Of a stretch of 64,000 bases of DNA, positions 46,984 through 57,331 are shown in pieces. Every line of letters starts with the position of its first letter. Position 1 is the first letter of the stretch. The notes beneath the pieces are model-generated. The model was given only the letters and a program-made list of their open reading frames with translations. It was not told the origin of the DNA and did no database searches. The position numbers and the translations under genes are program-made. Source of the DNA: Maritimibacter sp. HL-12 (GTDB taxonomy: Bacteria > Pseudomonadota > Alphaproteobacteria > Rhodobacterales > Rhodobacteraceae); contig NZ_FXBQ01000001.1 in NCBI RefSeq assembly GCF_900177545.1, positions 310,001 to 374,000 on the forward strand, in the 5' to 3' direction.

Positions 46984-47918
46984 GCCACTGCCCCCGCCCC
47001 GCCCGCTTCGGTCATCACGAAAGCGTCGGCGCACATCTTGGCCAGCGTGCGCACCCGGCCGATGTAGGCCTGCCGCTCAGTCACCGAGATCACGCCGCGG
47101 GCGTCGAGCAGGTTGAAGATATGGCTGGCCTTGATGCACTGGTCATAGGCCGGATGGGCCATGACGATCTCGCTCCCGGTCTTCGGGTCGGTCGCCGGGT
47201 GGGCGAGGATCGCCTTGCACTCGGCCTCGGCATCCTCGAAGTGGCGAAACAGGATCTCGGTTTCGGCCACGTCGAAGTTGAAGCGGGAATACTCGCGCTC
47301 GGTCTGGCGGAAGATGTCGCCGTAGCTCAGCGGGATCGGCGCGGTGGGCGCGTTGAACGGCATGTCCATCACGTGGTCGATGCCAAGCACATACATCGCC
47401 AGCCGTTCCAGCCCGTAGGTCAACTCACCCGAGACCGGGCGGCAATCGTGCCCGCCGACCTGCTGGAAATAGGTGAACTGGCTCACCTCCATGCCGTCGC
47501 ACCACACCTCCCAGCCCAGCCCCCAGGCACCAAGCGTGGGGCTTTCCCAGTCGTCCTCGACGAAGCGGATGTCGTGCAGGCCCATGTCGATCCCGATCGC
47601 CTCCAGCGAGCCGAGGTAGAGTTCCTGCAGATCGGGCGGGCTCGGTTTGATCAGCACCTGGTACTGGTAGTAGTGCTGGAGCCGGTTCGGGTTTTCGCCG
47701 TAACGCCCGTCGGTGGGGCGGCGCGAGGGCTGCACATAGGCTGCGGCCCAGGGCTGGCTGCCGAGCGCGCGCAGGGTGGTGGCGGGGTGAAAGGTGCCCG
47801 CGCCCACTTCCATGTCATAGGGTTGCAGCACGGCGCAGCCCTTCCCGGCCCAGTAGGTCTGAAGCCTCAGGATGATCTCCTGGAAACTCGTGGGTTGGGT
47901 GGGCGTGGTATCGGCCAT
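46980..47918 (-). CDS. glyQ: Glycyl-tRNA synthetase alpha subunit
   Basis: A 312-aa catalytic subunit of heterotetrameric GlyRS. It begins near [20 protein letters not shown], a hallmark start, and has the class II motifs ([40 protein letters not shown]). It heads the leftward operon glyQ, small membrane protein, glyS. The final GAGAVA is joined by an overlapping GTGA to the next gene. Confidence 0.97.
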   Translation of the reverse strand: MADTTPTQPTSFQEIILRLQTYWAGKGCAVLQPYDMEVGAGTFHPATTLRALGSQPWAAAYVQPSRRPTDGRYGENPNRLQHYYQYQVLIKPSPPDLQELYLGSLEAIGIDMGLHDIRFVEDDWESPTLGAWGLGWEVWCDGMEVSQFTYFQQVGGHDCRPVSGELTYGLERLAMYVLGIDHVMDMPFNAPTAPIPLSYGDIFRQTEREYSRFNFDVAETEILFRHFEDAEAECKAILAHPATDPKTGSEIVMAHPAYDQCIKASHIFNLLDARGVISVTERQAYIGRVRTLAKMCADAFVMTEAGGAGAVA

Positions 47919-48038
47919 GGCATGCGTCCTCGCGCGGGGAAGTGCGCGCTCTCAATAGGCACTGCGCCGGGGCGGGTCAATCGGCCCGACCCGCTGAAAA
48001 CCCAGTTCACAACCGCGCGGGGAAGCCGCCGGGCCTGC

Positions 48039-48066
48039 TTGACCTCGGGCCCCGCCTTGGTGTTAC
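48039..48066 (+). promoter_or_regulatory. Candidate sigma-70 promoter
   Basis: TTGACC, 16-base spacer, TGTTAC, about 44 bases before the ATG of the trypsin-fold protein gene. It is in the spacer between glyQ and that gene. Fair match only. Confidence 0.45.
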
Positions 48067-48109
48067 TGACCCGAACGGTTTAATTGAAAACCCGAGGGGT
48101 TACAGGGAT

Positions 48110-49927
48110 ATGTCACGCGCGGTTGCCGCACTGGTATTTTTTGTCAGCATTTTCTCAGCAAGCCTTGCCCAGGCGCAGCAAAGCTTCTGGGTCCAGATCG
48201 AGGCCAATGCCACCTTGCGCGAGGCCGAGGGTGCCGCCCGGAGCTATGCCCGGAACATCGCCGATGTAAACGGTTTCCGGCTGGGCCAAAATGGCTGGTA
48301 TGCCATCGCGCTCGGGCCATACAGCGAGGCGGTTGCAACCGAAACCTTGCTCGAATTGCGCCAGCGCGGCCTGCTTCCGGGTGACGCCTATGTTTCCGAC
48401 GGCGCCCCCTATGGATCACAATTCTGGCCGGTGGGGGCCAATGCGCTCGCCGCTGAGCCCGGTGCAGCGCCGTCGCCTGCCGCTGCGGAAACGCCCGTGG
48501 CCGAGGCCCAGCTCGAACCTGAGCCCGAGCCCGAGCCCGAACTCGAGCCGCAGCAAGCCCCGGAAGAAAGCCGCGCCGAGGCGTTGCGCTCGGAACAGGC
48601 GCTCGATTTCGACCAGCGCAAGGAACTCCAGGTCGCGCTGCAATGGGAGGGCTTCTACACCTCCCTGATCGACGGCGCCTTTGGCCCCGGCACCCGCAGC
48701 GCAATGTCGGCCTGGCAGGACGACAACGGCTTCGAGGTGACGGGCGTTCTCACCACCCGGCAGCGTGCCTTGTTGCTCGAGGGCTATTACGAGGTGCTCG
48801 ACTCGATGGGGCTGGCCAACATCACCGACGTCGAGGCCGGGATCGAGATCACCCTGCCCGCCGCGATGGTGAGCTTCACGCGTTACGAAGCCCCCTTCGC
48901 GCATTACGAAGGCAACGAGGGTGTGCGCGTGGTCCTGATCAGCCAGCGCGGCGACCGGGCCACGCTCTGGGGCCTTTACGACATTCTCCAGACCCTCGAA
49001 GTGGTGCCCCCCGAAGGCGAGCGCAGCCGCCGCGACAGTGACTTCACGATCGAGGGCGCGAACGACGAGCTGATCTCCTACACCCATGCCACGCTCGTCG
49101 ATGGCGCGGTGAAGGGCTTCATGCTGATTTGGCCGCAGGGCGACACCGTGACCGACCCGGACACCGGCGAGATCACCCGCGAGACCGACCGCCGCCGCGC
49201 CATGGTGCTCGACGCGATGCGCTCAAGTTTTGCCTCGACCGGCGATGACGTACTCGACGACAACGCCGGGCTCGACAGCGCCACCCAGTCGATCGACCTG
49301 ATCTCGGGGCTGGAGATCCGCCGCGCCGAGAAGGCCCGTTCGGGGGTTTATGTCTCGGCCGAGGGTGCGGTGCTGACCACGACCGAGGCCGTCGCCGGCT
49401 GCAGCCGGATCACGCTCGACGAAAGCTATGACGCGACCGTGGCGGCCACCGACGAGGCGCTTGGCATCGCCCTGCTGCAGCCCGCGCGCCAGTTGGCCCC
49501 GATGCGGGTGGCCGAACTGCTCGGCTTCGAGCCGCGGCTGCAATCGGAACTTGCGGTGGCCGGCTATTCCTACGGCGGGCGGCTGTCGTCGCCGACGCTG
49601 ACCTATGGCACCCTCGCCGATCTGCGCGGGCTCTCGGGCGAAGATGATATCGCGCGCCTCGACATTCGCGCGCAGGACGGCGACACCGGCGGCCCGGTGC
49701 TCGACCAGGGCGGTGCGATGGTCGGGATGCTGCTTGCCGCGCCCTCGGACAGCGGTCAGGTTCTGCCCGCCGACGTGGGTTTCATCGCCAAGTCCGCCAC
49801 CCTCTCGGCCTTTCTCGCCGCCAACGGGGTGAGCGCCACCGCGACCGAGATCCAGGGCGCGCTCACGCCTTACGATCTCTCGGCGCTGGCGGCCGATATC
49901 ACCGTGCTGGTGAGTTGCTGGGAATAG
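48110..49927 (+). CDS. Exported pseudoprotease: PG-binding domain plus trypsin fold without catalytic triad
   Basis: A 605-aa secreted protein. It has a signal peptide (1-22), a SPOR-like region (about 25-100), a Glu-Pro linker (EPEPEPEPELEPQ), a PG_binding_1 domain (about 165-225), and a C-terminal S1-type protease domain (about 405-580). The catalytic positions are lost: VLTTTEAV has Glu426 where VLTNAHVV has His, LGIALL has Gly452 where NDLALL has Asp, and GDTGGP has Thr526 where GDSGGP has Ser. It is thus a wall-binding protein with a dead protease fold. The start at 48110 gives the signal peptide; upstream codons do not. Confidence 0.82.
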   Translation: MSRAVAALVFFVSIFSASLAQAQQSFWVQIEANATLREAEGAARSYARNIADVNGFRLGQNGWYAIALGPYSEAVATETLLELRQRGLLPGDAYVSDGAPYGSQFWPVGANALAAEPGAAPSPAAAETPVAEAQLEPEPEPEPELEPQQAPEESRAEALRSEQALDFDQRKELQVALQWEGFYTSLIDGAFGPGTRSAMSAWQDDNGFEVTGVLTTRQRALLLEGYYEVLDSMGLANITDVEAGIEITLPAAMVSFTRYEAPFAHYEGNEGVRVVLISQRGDRATLWGLYDILQTLEVVPPEGERSRRDSDFTIEGANDELISYTHATLVDGAVKGFMLIWPQGDTVTDPDTGEITRETDRRRAMVLDAMRSSFASTGDDVLDDNAGLDSATQSIDLISGLEIRRAEKARSGVYVSAEGAVLTTTEAVAGCSRITLDESYDATVAATDEALGIALLQPARQLAPMRVAELLGFEPRLQSELAVAGYSYGGRLSSPTLTYGTLADLRGLSGEDDIARLDIRAQDGDTGGPVLDQGGAMVGMLLAAPSDSGQVLPADVGFIAKSATLSAFLAANGVSATATEIQGALTPYDLSALAADITVLVSCWE

Positions 49928-49952
49928 CGCGCGCCCGACAGTTCCTGCCTCG

Positions 49953-49979
49953 AAACGCCCGCCCTCCCGGCGGGCGTTT
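49953..49979 (+). terminator. Rho-independent terminator
   Basis: 11-base perfect arms AAACGCCCGCC (49953-49963) and GGCGGGCGTTT (49969-49979), followed by T. It is 26 bases past the pseudoprotease stop, with classic structure. It may also serve the convergent gene at 50031-50390. Confidence 0.85.
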
Positions 49980-50030
49980 TCGGTTGTCCCAAGCACAAAT
50001 CGCCACGCGCAGGGCCCGCGGAATCGCGGC

Positions 50031-50390
50031 TCAAAGCCCGCGCCAGGCAACCACCGCGGCGGTCAGCGCCACCACGATCAGGAGGTTGAAGGCATTGCCC
50101 GCAAGCCAGTTCACGGCGATCCCGCGGCGCCGCTCCCAGGGATCGACACCGCGCAGATAGCGCTCGGCCTCGGCGCAGGCCCTGTCGATCCTCGCCCAGT
50201 CGATCTGGCGCGCAAGCCGCGGGCTCGCCTTCATTCTCATCGCCTCGACGACATAGCCAAGCTCGCGCCGCAAATGCCCCGGCAAACGCCGTCCGGCGCG
50301 GGCGAGCTTGCCCTCCAGCCCCGCGCCGCGCACGTCGAGCCGGGCTTCGATCAGCTCCGCCACCTTGTCCGCGCGCGCCTGAAGATCCAT
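50031..50390 (-). CDS. Small protein with C-terminal membrane anchor
   Basis: A 119-aa protein. The first 85 residues are charged and helical (DLQARADKVAELIEARLDVR), and a single membrane span lies at the C-terminus (AFNLLIVVALTAAVVAWRGL). AAGGAG is seven bases before the ATG. No recognised family. It is convergent with the pseudoprotease gene and divergent from the hydrolase gene. Confidence 0.68.
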   Translation of the reverse strand: MDLQARADKVAELIEARLDVRGAGLEGKLARAGRRLPGHLRRELGYVVEAMRMKASPRLARQIDWARIDRACAEAERYLRGVDPWERRRGIAVNWLAGNAFNLLIVVALTAAVVAWRGL

Positions 50391-50526
50391 CGCAGCTCTC
50401 CTTCGCCACGAGACTAGATCGTTTTGCCAGCCGGTTGAAGCACGACGAGCGGTCCGGCACCGCGCCTTCACGGGGTATCACGCAACGGGGGCTTGCGATG
50501 TGGCGCCGTGCCGTTATCTAGGCGTC

Positions 50527-51291
50527 ATGCTTGCGATGCAAACCCACGGCACCGATACGGACCACCCGCCCATCCTTATCGTCCACGGCCTGTTCGGCTC
50601 GGGCCGCAACTGGGGCGTGATCGCACGGCGGCTGGCCGAAGCGCGCCGGGTTGTCACCGTCGATCTGCGCAACCACGGCGACAGTTTCCACGCCGAGAGC
50701 CAGAGCTACGACGAGATGGCCGAGGATCTCGCCGCGACGATTGACCGGATCGGCGGCACCGCCGACGTGATCGGGCATTCGATGGGCGGCAAGGCGGCAA
50801 TGACCCTCGCGCTCGCCACCCCTGCCCGTCTGCGCCGCCTGATGGTCGCCGATATCGCCCCGGTCGCCTACCACCACGGCGACGGACACGGCGCGCTGAT
50901 CGCGGCAATGCAGGCGCTCGATCCTGCCTCGGTGAAATCCCGCACCGAGGCCGACGAAGCCCTGCAAGCCGAAATCCCCAACCCCGCGGTGCGCTCTTTC
51001 CTGCTGCAATCGCTCGACGTGAAGGAAGGGCGCTGGAAACTCAATCTGCCGGTGCTGGCCCGCGAACTCGACCGGGTGATGAGCTTTCCCACGCCGGACG
51101 CGACCTTCGAGGGACCGACGCTGTTTCTCGCCGGCGCGGCCTCGGACTACATCCGCCCCGAGCACCGACCAACGATCAAGGCGCTGTTTCCGAACGCCCG
51201 GCAGGCCAAGATCCCCGAAGCCGGGCACTGGCTCCACGCCGAACGCCCGCGGGCCTTCGAAGCCGCCGCGCGTGCCTTTCTCGATGCCTGA
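50527..51291 (+). CDS. Alpha/beta-hydrolase, YbfF-like esterase
   Basis: A 254-aa alpha/beta-hydrolase. The oxyanion region is VHGLFGSGRNW, the nucleophile elbow GHSMGGKA carries the Ser, Asp is in the ADIAPVAYH region or LFLAGAASDYI, and the C-terminal His is in PEAGHWLHAERP. It fits the YbfF-type acyl esterases. The start at 50527 was chosen to match the usual MxxxTHG beginning; a GTG nine codons upstream exists. Confidence 0.88.
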   Translation: MLAMQTHGTDTDHPPILIVHGLFGSGRNWGVIARRLAEARRVVTVDLRNHGDSFHAESQSYDEMAEDLAATIDRIGGTADVIGHSMGGKAAMTLALATPARLRRLMVADIAPVAYHHGDGHGALIAAMQALDPASVKSRTEADEALQAEIPNPAVRSFLLQSLDVKEGRWKLNLPVLARELDRVMSFPTPDATFEGPTLFLAGAASDYIRPEHRPTIKALFPNARQAKIPEAGHWLHAERPRAFEAAARAFLDA

Positions 51292-51306
51292 AAAGGGCCG
51301 ACCGCC

Positions 51307-51618
51307 TCAGTGCGTCCAGGTTGTCCGGCGGTTCGGGGCGAAGTTCTCGGCGTAGCCACCGGGACGGATATTCGGCTTGCGCTTGTGCGTGGTGAGCACG
51401 GTCGCCTCGATCCCGTGTTCGCTGGCATAGTCGAGCGCCGCCTGCTTCGATGAAAACCGCAACCGCACCTGCGCCTGGGTATCGGACGAGCTGGTCCATC
51501 CCATCAGCGGGTCGATCTCCTTGCCGCCCTCGGGGGCGAATTCCAGGACCCAGGATTTCGTCCGGGCCTGGCCAGAGGTCATCGCGTTGCGGGCGGGCTG
51601 GTAGATACGGGCGCGCAT
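51307..51618 (-). CDS. NADH dehydrogenase accessory subunit (NDUFS4-type)
   Basis: A 103-aa protein of the ETC complex I subunit family (NDUFS4/18-kDa type). It contains [40 protein letters not shown], and the end region [12 protein letters not shown] typical of the family. In alphaproteobacteria it is a supernumerary subunit on the peripheral arm of complex I. It is alone here, away from the nuo operon. GGAGAAG precedes the start. Confidence 0.92.
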   Translation of the reverse strand: MRARIYQPARNAMTSGQARTKSWVLEFAPEGGKEIDPLMGWTSSSDTQAQVRLRFSSKQAALDYASEHGIEATVLTTHKRKPNIRPGGYAENFAPNRRTTWTH

Positions 51619-51823
51619 GGGCTTCTCCTTCTGCGTGCCCGGTTTATCGGAAAACTACTGCGCTTTCGCAAGGCAAAAACGGGGCGAGGAGGAAGAGAGG
51701 GAAGTTGGCTGCCGATCCGCGGCGAGGGAGCGAGGGGTGGGGTGGGTGTTCGCCGGGACCGGCAGCCGTGTTTGCTGCTTGCCCCTGAAGCATAGCTGCG
51801 CCGGGGCTTCTCGCGCAACCGGA

Positions 51824-51869
51824 AAATACACCTTTAAGTGTATTATTCTGAAAAATACGCGCTTAAGTG
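51824..51869. promoter_or_regulatory. Two direct repeats in an AT-rich stretch
   Basis: AAATACACCTTTAAGTG (51824-51840) and AAATACGCGCTTAAGTG (51853-51869) share 14 of 17 bases and begin 29 bases apart. The first copy is also part of a dyad AATACAC-N6-GTGTATT (51825-51844). On the minus strand TTGACA is at 51892-51887. The layout suggests an operator of a promoter reading towards the complex I accessory gene, but the 5' leader would be long (about 240 bases). The rest of 51619-51907 shows no gene. Confidence 0.5.
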
Positions 51870-51907
51870 GTGACGATTTGTTAAGCTGTCAAGGCATTGC
51901 CGCGCCT

Positions 51908-52867
51908 TCAGGCCGCGCGCCCTGTTCGCGCCGCAAGGCTGTCCGCGCCGGGGGAATGGCGCGCCATCGCCGACCCGAGCAGCACCGCCTCGTGACGTCG
52001 CAGCACCGCGCGCGCCGTCGGACCATAGGCCCCCGACAGGCTGCGCAGTTCGGGAAACAGCCCCAGCACCTCCTCGCGCGCGCCGACGTCAAAGCCGCAA
52101 AGCCCGACATCGCCGGGATAAAAGCTCTCGCTCGTCAGGCCGGCGCTGCGCACAAGCTGGTGGCGGTCAAACAACAGGTGAACATAGTCCACCACGCCCA
52201 GCGTCTGAATCGCGATGCTGGCACCGTTCGCCAACTGCCCCGCCGCCGCCAGAACCTGTTCTCGCCCAAACAGAAGCTCGGTCGCGGCGTTGCCCACCAA
52301 CAGCCGGTGCATTGGCGATACCAGCACGTCGCGCACAGGCACGCCAGGGCCGAGGGCGTCCTTGCGGATACGCACCGGGGCGAGCCGCGCCGCAACTTCC
52401 GGCTCAAGGCCGGCAAGGTCGATCCGCCGCCGCCCGACCCAGCGCACAAGCTGCAGCCCGTGATCGGCGGTCAGCACGGCGTCACCCGGGCGCAGACTCT
52501 CCACCGGTCGCGGCCCCTGCGGCGTGTCGATCAGCGTTCCGCTGGTGAAACAGGGGGGCTCGTCCTGGCCGTTGATCGTGATCGTGACGGTGGTGCTGCC
52601 CCCGTCGGAGGTGACGGTGAACACATCGGTGAGCGTATCGCCGGTGTCGAGCGCCTGGATCGACGGATTGGCATTGTCGGCGCTGTAGCTCCAGACGCCA
52701 TCCTCGTCGATCACCAGCGTGCCATGGCTTCCGGTAATCGTCTCCGCCGTCCATTGCCCGGTGTCATCGCCCAACCGGTAATCGACATCGCCCGACGCGG
52801 TCAGAAAGCCGCCGACGACATCCACATCCTCGGTTACGCTGCCGCTGCCGGGAGCCGGGAACCCCAT
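51908..52867 (-). CDS. VCBS-Hint protein, probably exported by type I secretion
   Basis: A 319-aa protein. Residues about 10-103 form one VCBS repeat (VTEDVDVVGG, GTLVIDEDGVWSYSADNANP, TVTITINGQDE). A Hint domain starts at Cys106 (PPCFTSGTLIDTPQGPRPVE) and keeps the conserved His in VSPMHRLLV (His187). Self-cleavage at Cys106 is thus possible. There is no N-terminal signal peptide. It contains exactly one lysine (Lys169, in RIRKDALG). The start ATG overlaps the stop of the acyltransferase gene (TAATG). Confidence 0.85.
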   Translation of the reverse strand: MGFPAPGSGSVTEDVDVVGGFLTASGDVDYRLGDDTGQWTAETITGSHGTLVIDEDGVWSYSADNANPSIQALDTGDTLTDVFTVTSDGGSTTVTITINGQDEPPCFTSGTLIDTPQGPRPVESLRPGDAVLTADHGLQLVRWVGRRRIDLAGLEPEVAARLAPVRIRKDALGPGVPVRDVLVSPMHRLLVGNAATELLFGREQVLAAAGQLANGASIAIQTLGVVDYVHLLFDRHQLVRSAGLTSESFYPGDVGLCGFDVGAREEVLGLFPELRSLSGAYGPTARAVLRRHEAVLLGSAMARHSPGADSLAARTGRAA

Positions 52868-53385
52868 TACGCCACCTCCGCCTGCAGGATCATCGCCTGC
52901 ACCAGCCCGCGCCGCCCGCGCGTCGCATCGCCCTCCACGACCTTGCGCACCGCACCGTCAGGGCCGATCCGGGCGAAGAAAAAGCGTTCGGCCGGCGGGT
53001 TGCGGGCGATGTGGCGGGCGACCTCGGCACCGTGGCCGAAAGGGGCGATGAGATCGAGAAACCAAAGGTTGTTGCCTGCCGCCCAGTCGTCGCTACCCGG
53101 CGGGGTTTTCTCATGCACCATGCGGTGCACCGCCGCATCGGTCAGCCGCGCCCAGATCAGCGCGGCTACCGGCGCGCCGCTTTCGTTCTCGAAAAACCGC
53201 ACGCAGTCGGCGTTGATCGCCGGAAAGAACAGCCGGGCCAGCCCCTCGGCGGGGTACTTGCGGTGGCGCGGGCAGAAGGCAGCCAGATAGGACAACTTGC
53301 CCATGGCGAGCATGTGCGCATCCGTGGGACGCCCAGCATTGGGTTTCGCGGACCCCGCGATCTTCGTGGCCTGACTGCTCGACAT
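52867..53385 (-). CDS. RtxC/HlyC-type toxin-activating lysine acyltransferase
   Basis: A 172-aa protein of the HlyC family, which transfers fatty acyl groups from acyl-ACP to lysines of RTX toxins. The catalytic pair is conserved: His41 in FCPRHRKYP (HlyC His23) and Asp111 in WFLDLIAPFGH (HlyC Asp92). The family frame DDWAAGNNLWFLDLIAPFGH is clear. It is translationally coupled to a VCBS-Hint protein rather than to a large RTX toxin. Its upstream region is shared with divergent uvrB (161 bases). Confidence 0.85.
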   Translation of the reverse strand: MSSSQATKIAGSAKPNAGRPTDAHMLAMGKLSYLAAFCPRHRKYPAEGLARLFFPAINADCVRFFENESGAPVAALIWARLTDAAVHRMVHEKTPPGSDDWAAGNNLWFLDLIAPFGHGAEVARHIARNPPAERFFFARIGPDGAVRKVVEGDATRGRRGLVQAMILQAEVA

Positions 53386-53519
53386 CTTTTTGATGCCTCG
53401 TTTTTCTTTGCCGAAACGTCCTTGATTGTTGCTGATCTGTCAATATTTCCCGAAAGTTACCTTCGTGCAGCGTGGCGCTTGCGCCACCGCGCCCCCTTGC
53501 ATCCAAGGGGAAACGGGGT

Positions 53520-53534
53520 GAACATAGCGCGAAC
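53520..53534. promoter_or_regulatory. LexA (SOS) box before uvrB
   Basis: GAAC-N7-GAAC, the exact direct-repeat consensus of alphaproteobacterial LexA (GTTC-N7-GTTC on the other strand). It sits 13-27 bases before the uvrB ATG, overlapping the region just ahead of the AGGAG ribosome binding site. LexA bound there would block transcription of uvrB and release it on DNA damage. Confidence 0.85.
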
Positions 53535-53546
53535 AGGAGTGCCGCC

Positions 53547-55706
<2,160 letters not shown>

Positions 55707-55711
55707 CGCAA

Positions 55712-55741
55712 GACACCAGAAATAAGCGACAATCTGGTGTC
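55712..55741. terminator. Hairpin between uvrB and the HEPN gene
   Basis: 9-base perfect arms GACACCAGA and TCTGGTGTC around a 12-base AT-rich loop, five bases past the uvrB stop and touching the stop of the convergent HEPN gene. It probably ends both transcripts. It also marks the sharp change to AT-rich DNA. Confidence 0.6.
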
Positions 55742-56420
55742 ACTCTTCTGACTTGAGTATGTCTATGATCTCTTTGTAAAATTTAGCCGCGTTCGTTATT
55801 GATCCAACGGTAATCCGAAATGTGGCCTTCAATTCGACCTTAAATATCTTTTTTATTTGCCTTCTGTCATTTTCTAAATACCTGTTGGTCCCCGCACCAT
55901 GAACAATAGAATTTCTACGCGAATATAACCAGTCGGCATATCCCACAATCGAATGAGGAACTTGTTTGTCTTGTATTTTGAACTTTTCTACGATTGCACC
56001 AGTTGAGATGTTTACGCGTGGAATCGGAGTGTCCGCACCAGAATTGGGCGCTAGGACACCAACCAACCTCCGGAATTTTTGGGAATGCCTTTCTCGCAAA
56101 ACCGAGTTTCTCAGGCCTTCCTGAAGCCGAATTGTCAGCGCATCTTGAATTTCATCACCCTGCATTAGCAGTGTTATCAATTCAGCCTCGGTCACCGGAG
56201 AGGTGGCGCTTTTCAATGCGTCATCAGAAAACGACTGCTCGCGGCAATTCGAAAGCACGCTAGAATCGACCATCGTATCGAAGCGATCCACCAAATTTGT
56301 GTATACAAGCTTCTGGATGTGTTTTCGGTTCTTATCCTCGAGTTTTTCGATGTCTTTCGCGGCTGGTTGAATTTCTTTCTTCAAGAACTGCTCAAATTCG
56401 TCAATATGTGAATAGTCCAT
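55740..56420 (-). CDS. HEPN-domain protein in an AT-rich island
   Basis: A 226-aa soluble protein unlike its neighbours in composition (about 40% G+C by eye). The N-terminal 110 residues are helical and charged. The HEPN ribonuclease motif RNxxxH is visible as RNSIVH (Arg169-His174) in YADWLYSRRNSIVHG. HEPN proteins with this motif are often RNases of toxin or phage-defence systems. No antitoxin gene is beside it. An imported defence element is likely; the exact family is not identified. Confidence 0.72.
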   Translation of the reverse strand: MDYSHIDEFEQFLKKEIQPAAKDIEKLEDKNRKHIQKLVYTNLVDRFDTMVDSSVLSNCREQSFSDDALKSATSPVTEAELITLLMQGDEIQDALTIRLQEGLRNSVLRERHSQKFRRLVGVLAPNSGADTPIPRVNISTGAIVEKFKIQDKQVPHSIVGYADWLYSRRNSIVHGAGTNRYLENDRRQIKKIFKVELKATFRITVGSITNAAKFYKEIIDILKSEE

Positions 56421-56485
56421 CTGCCAACAACCTCGCGCTGGTATGTTAAAAAACGTGAAAGCTACACTCTGATCGTATTGAACAT

Positions 56486-56513
56486 AAAATAACAGCCGCT
56501 CGATAGATTACAA
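56486..56513 (-). promoter_or_regulatory. Candidate promoter of the HEPN gene
   Basis: On the minus strand TTGTAA, 16-base spacer, TATTTT, within AT-rich DNA about 65 bases before the start. A fair match only. Confidence 0.35.
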
Positions 56514-56588
56514 CCGGGGAGTGAAAGGCCACCCTCCCGTTCACGCCTATGTCCTACCTCCGGCGTGACAGGGCGGGGTCACCGCTCA

Positions 56589-56742
56589 GCGATTGCAAGC
56601 AATCGCCTGCCGGTCAACGGGGCGCGAACCGGATCGCTTTGCGATCCGGTGGGTGTGGGATTTTCGGCGAGGTGCGAAAACCCGTAGGGCGGGGTTCACC
56701 CCGCCACGCCGCGCCGGTTTGCCGGGCTGAAGCCCGGCCTAC
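56589..56742. repeat. Cluster of five palindromes next to the HEPN island
   Basis: 56589-56606 GCGATTGC/GCAATCGC; 56628-56650 ACCGGATCGC/GCGATCCGGT around TTT; 56661-56680 TTTTCG/CGAAAA; 56688-56705 GGCGGGGT/ACCCCGCC; 56721-56738 GCCGGGCT/AGCCCGGC. The last two are enclosed by GTAGG (56684-56688) and CCTAC (56738-56742), as in widespread GTAGGGCGGG-type intergenic repeats. With the HEPN promoter this accounts for the 329-base gap 56421-56749; I see no gene there. Confidence 0.65.
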
Positions 56743-56749
56743 AGCCCCC

Positions 56750-57331
56750 CTACTCGTCCGTCACGCTCAACCCCATCATCCGCCACACCTGCATGCCGCC
56801 GCGGTAATACGAAATCTTCTCCGCCGGGAACCCCGCCTCGATGATCCGGCGGATCGCGGTGGGCGACTGGCCGCACCACGGGCCGTTGCAGAACAGCGCG
56901 ATCTCGGGCACGTCCTCGCAGATGAAGCCGTCGAAATCGAGTTCGCAGCCGATCTCGTCGAGCCGATCGGGCATTTCCGTGTAGGGCATGCTCACCGCGC
57001 CGGGGATCGAGCCGCCGTCGAACCAGTCGGGCGTGCGGCTGTCGAACACCACCGCGTCGGGGTCGGCCAGCATCTCCAGAAGCTCCAGCTCGCCGATCGT
57101 GCGCACCCCCGGCGCGGGCTCCATCGGCTGCACGCAGAACGGCGGGCAGGCGCGCGAGGTGAGCGCCCAGTCGCCCTCCAGCTTCGCCGCCGGGTCTTGC
57201 TCGCGGGCGATCACGGCGGGGCCATCGGGCGTCTCCACCGTGACCGAAGGCAGATCGGGGCGGATGTTTACCGGGTCGGCGGCCAGCGCCGGGGTGGCAA
57301 GGCAGGCGATGGCAAGGGCGAGATAACGCAT
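56750..57331 (-). CDS. Exported rhodanese-domain protein
   Basis: A 193-aa periplasmic protein with a signal peptide (MRYLALAIACLATPALA). The rhodanese fold spans about 75-190, with the start VVFDSRTPDWFDGGSIPGA and the active-site Cys loop in ALFCNGPWCGQSP. It could handle sulfane sulfur in the periplasm, but the CxxxxC-like loop suggests a redox variation. It precedes the palindrome cluster on its 3' side. Confidence 0.85.
   Translation of the reverse strand: MRYLALAIACLATPALAADPVNIRPDLPSVTVETPDGPAVIAREQDPAAKLEGDWALTSRACPPFCVQPMEPAPGVRTIGELELLEMLADPDAVVFDSRTPDWFDGGSIPGAVSMPYTEMPDRLDEIGCELDFDGFICEDVPEIALFCNGPWCGQSPTAIRRIIEAGFPAEKISYYRGGMQVWRMMGLSVTDE

Noticed and set aside
48516-48560. Short Glu-Pro repeats as a DNA repeat element
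   Set aside because: They are a low-complexity linker inside the coding frame of the pseudoprotease and not an independent repeat.
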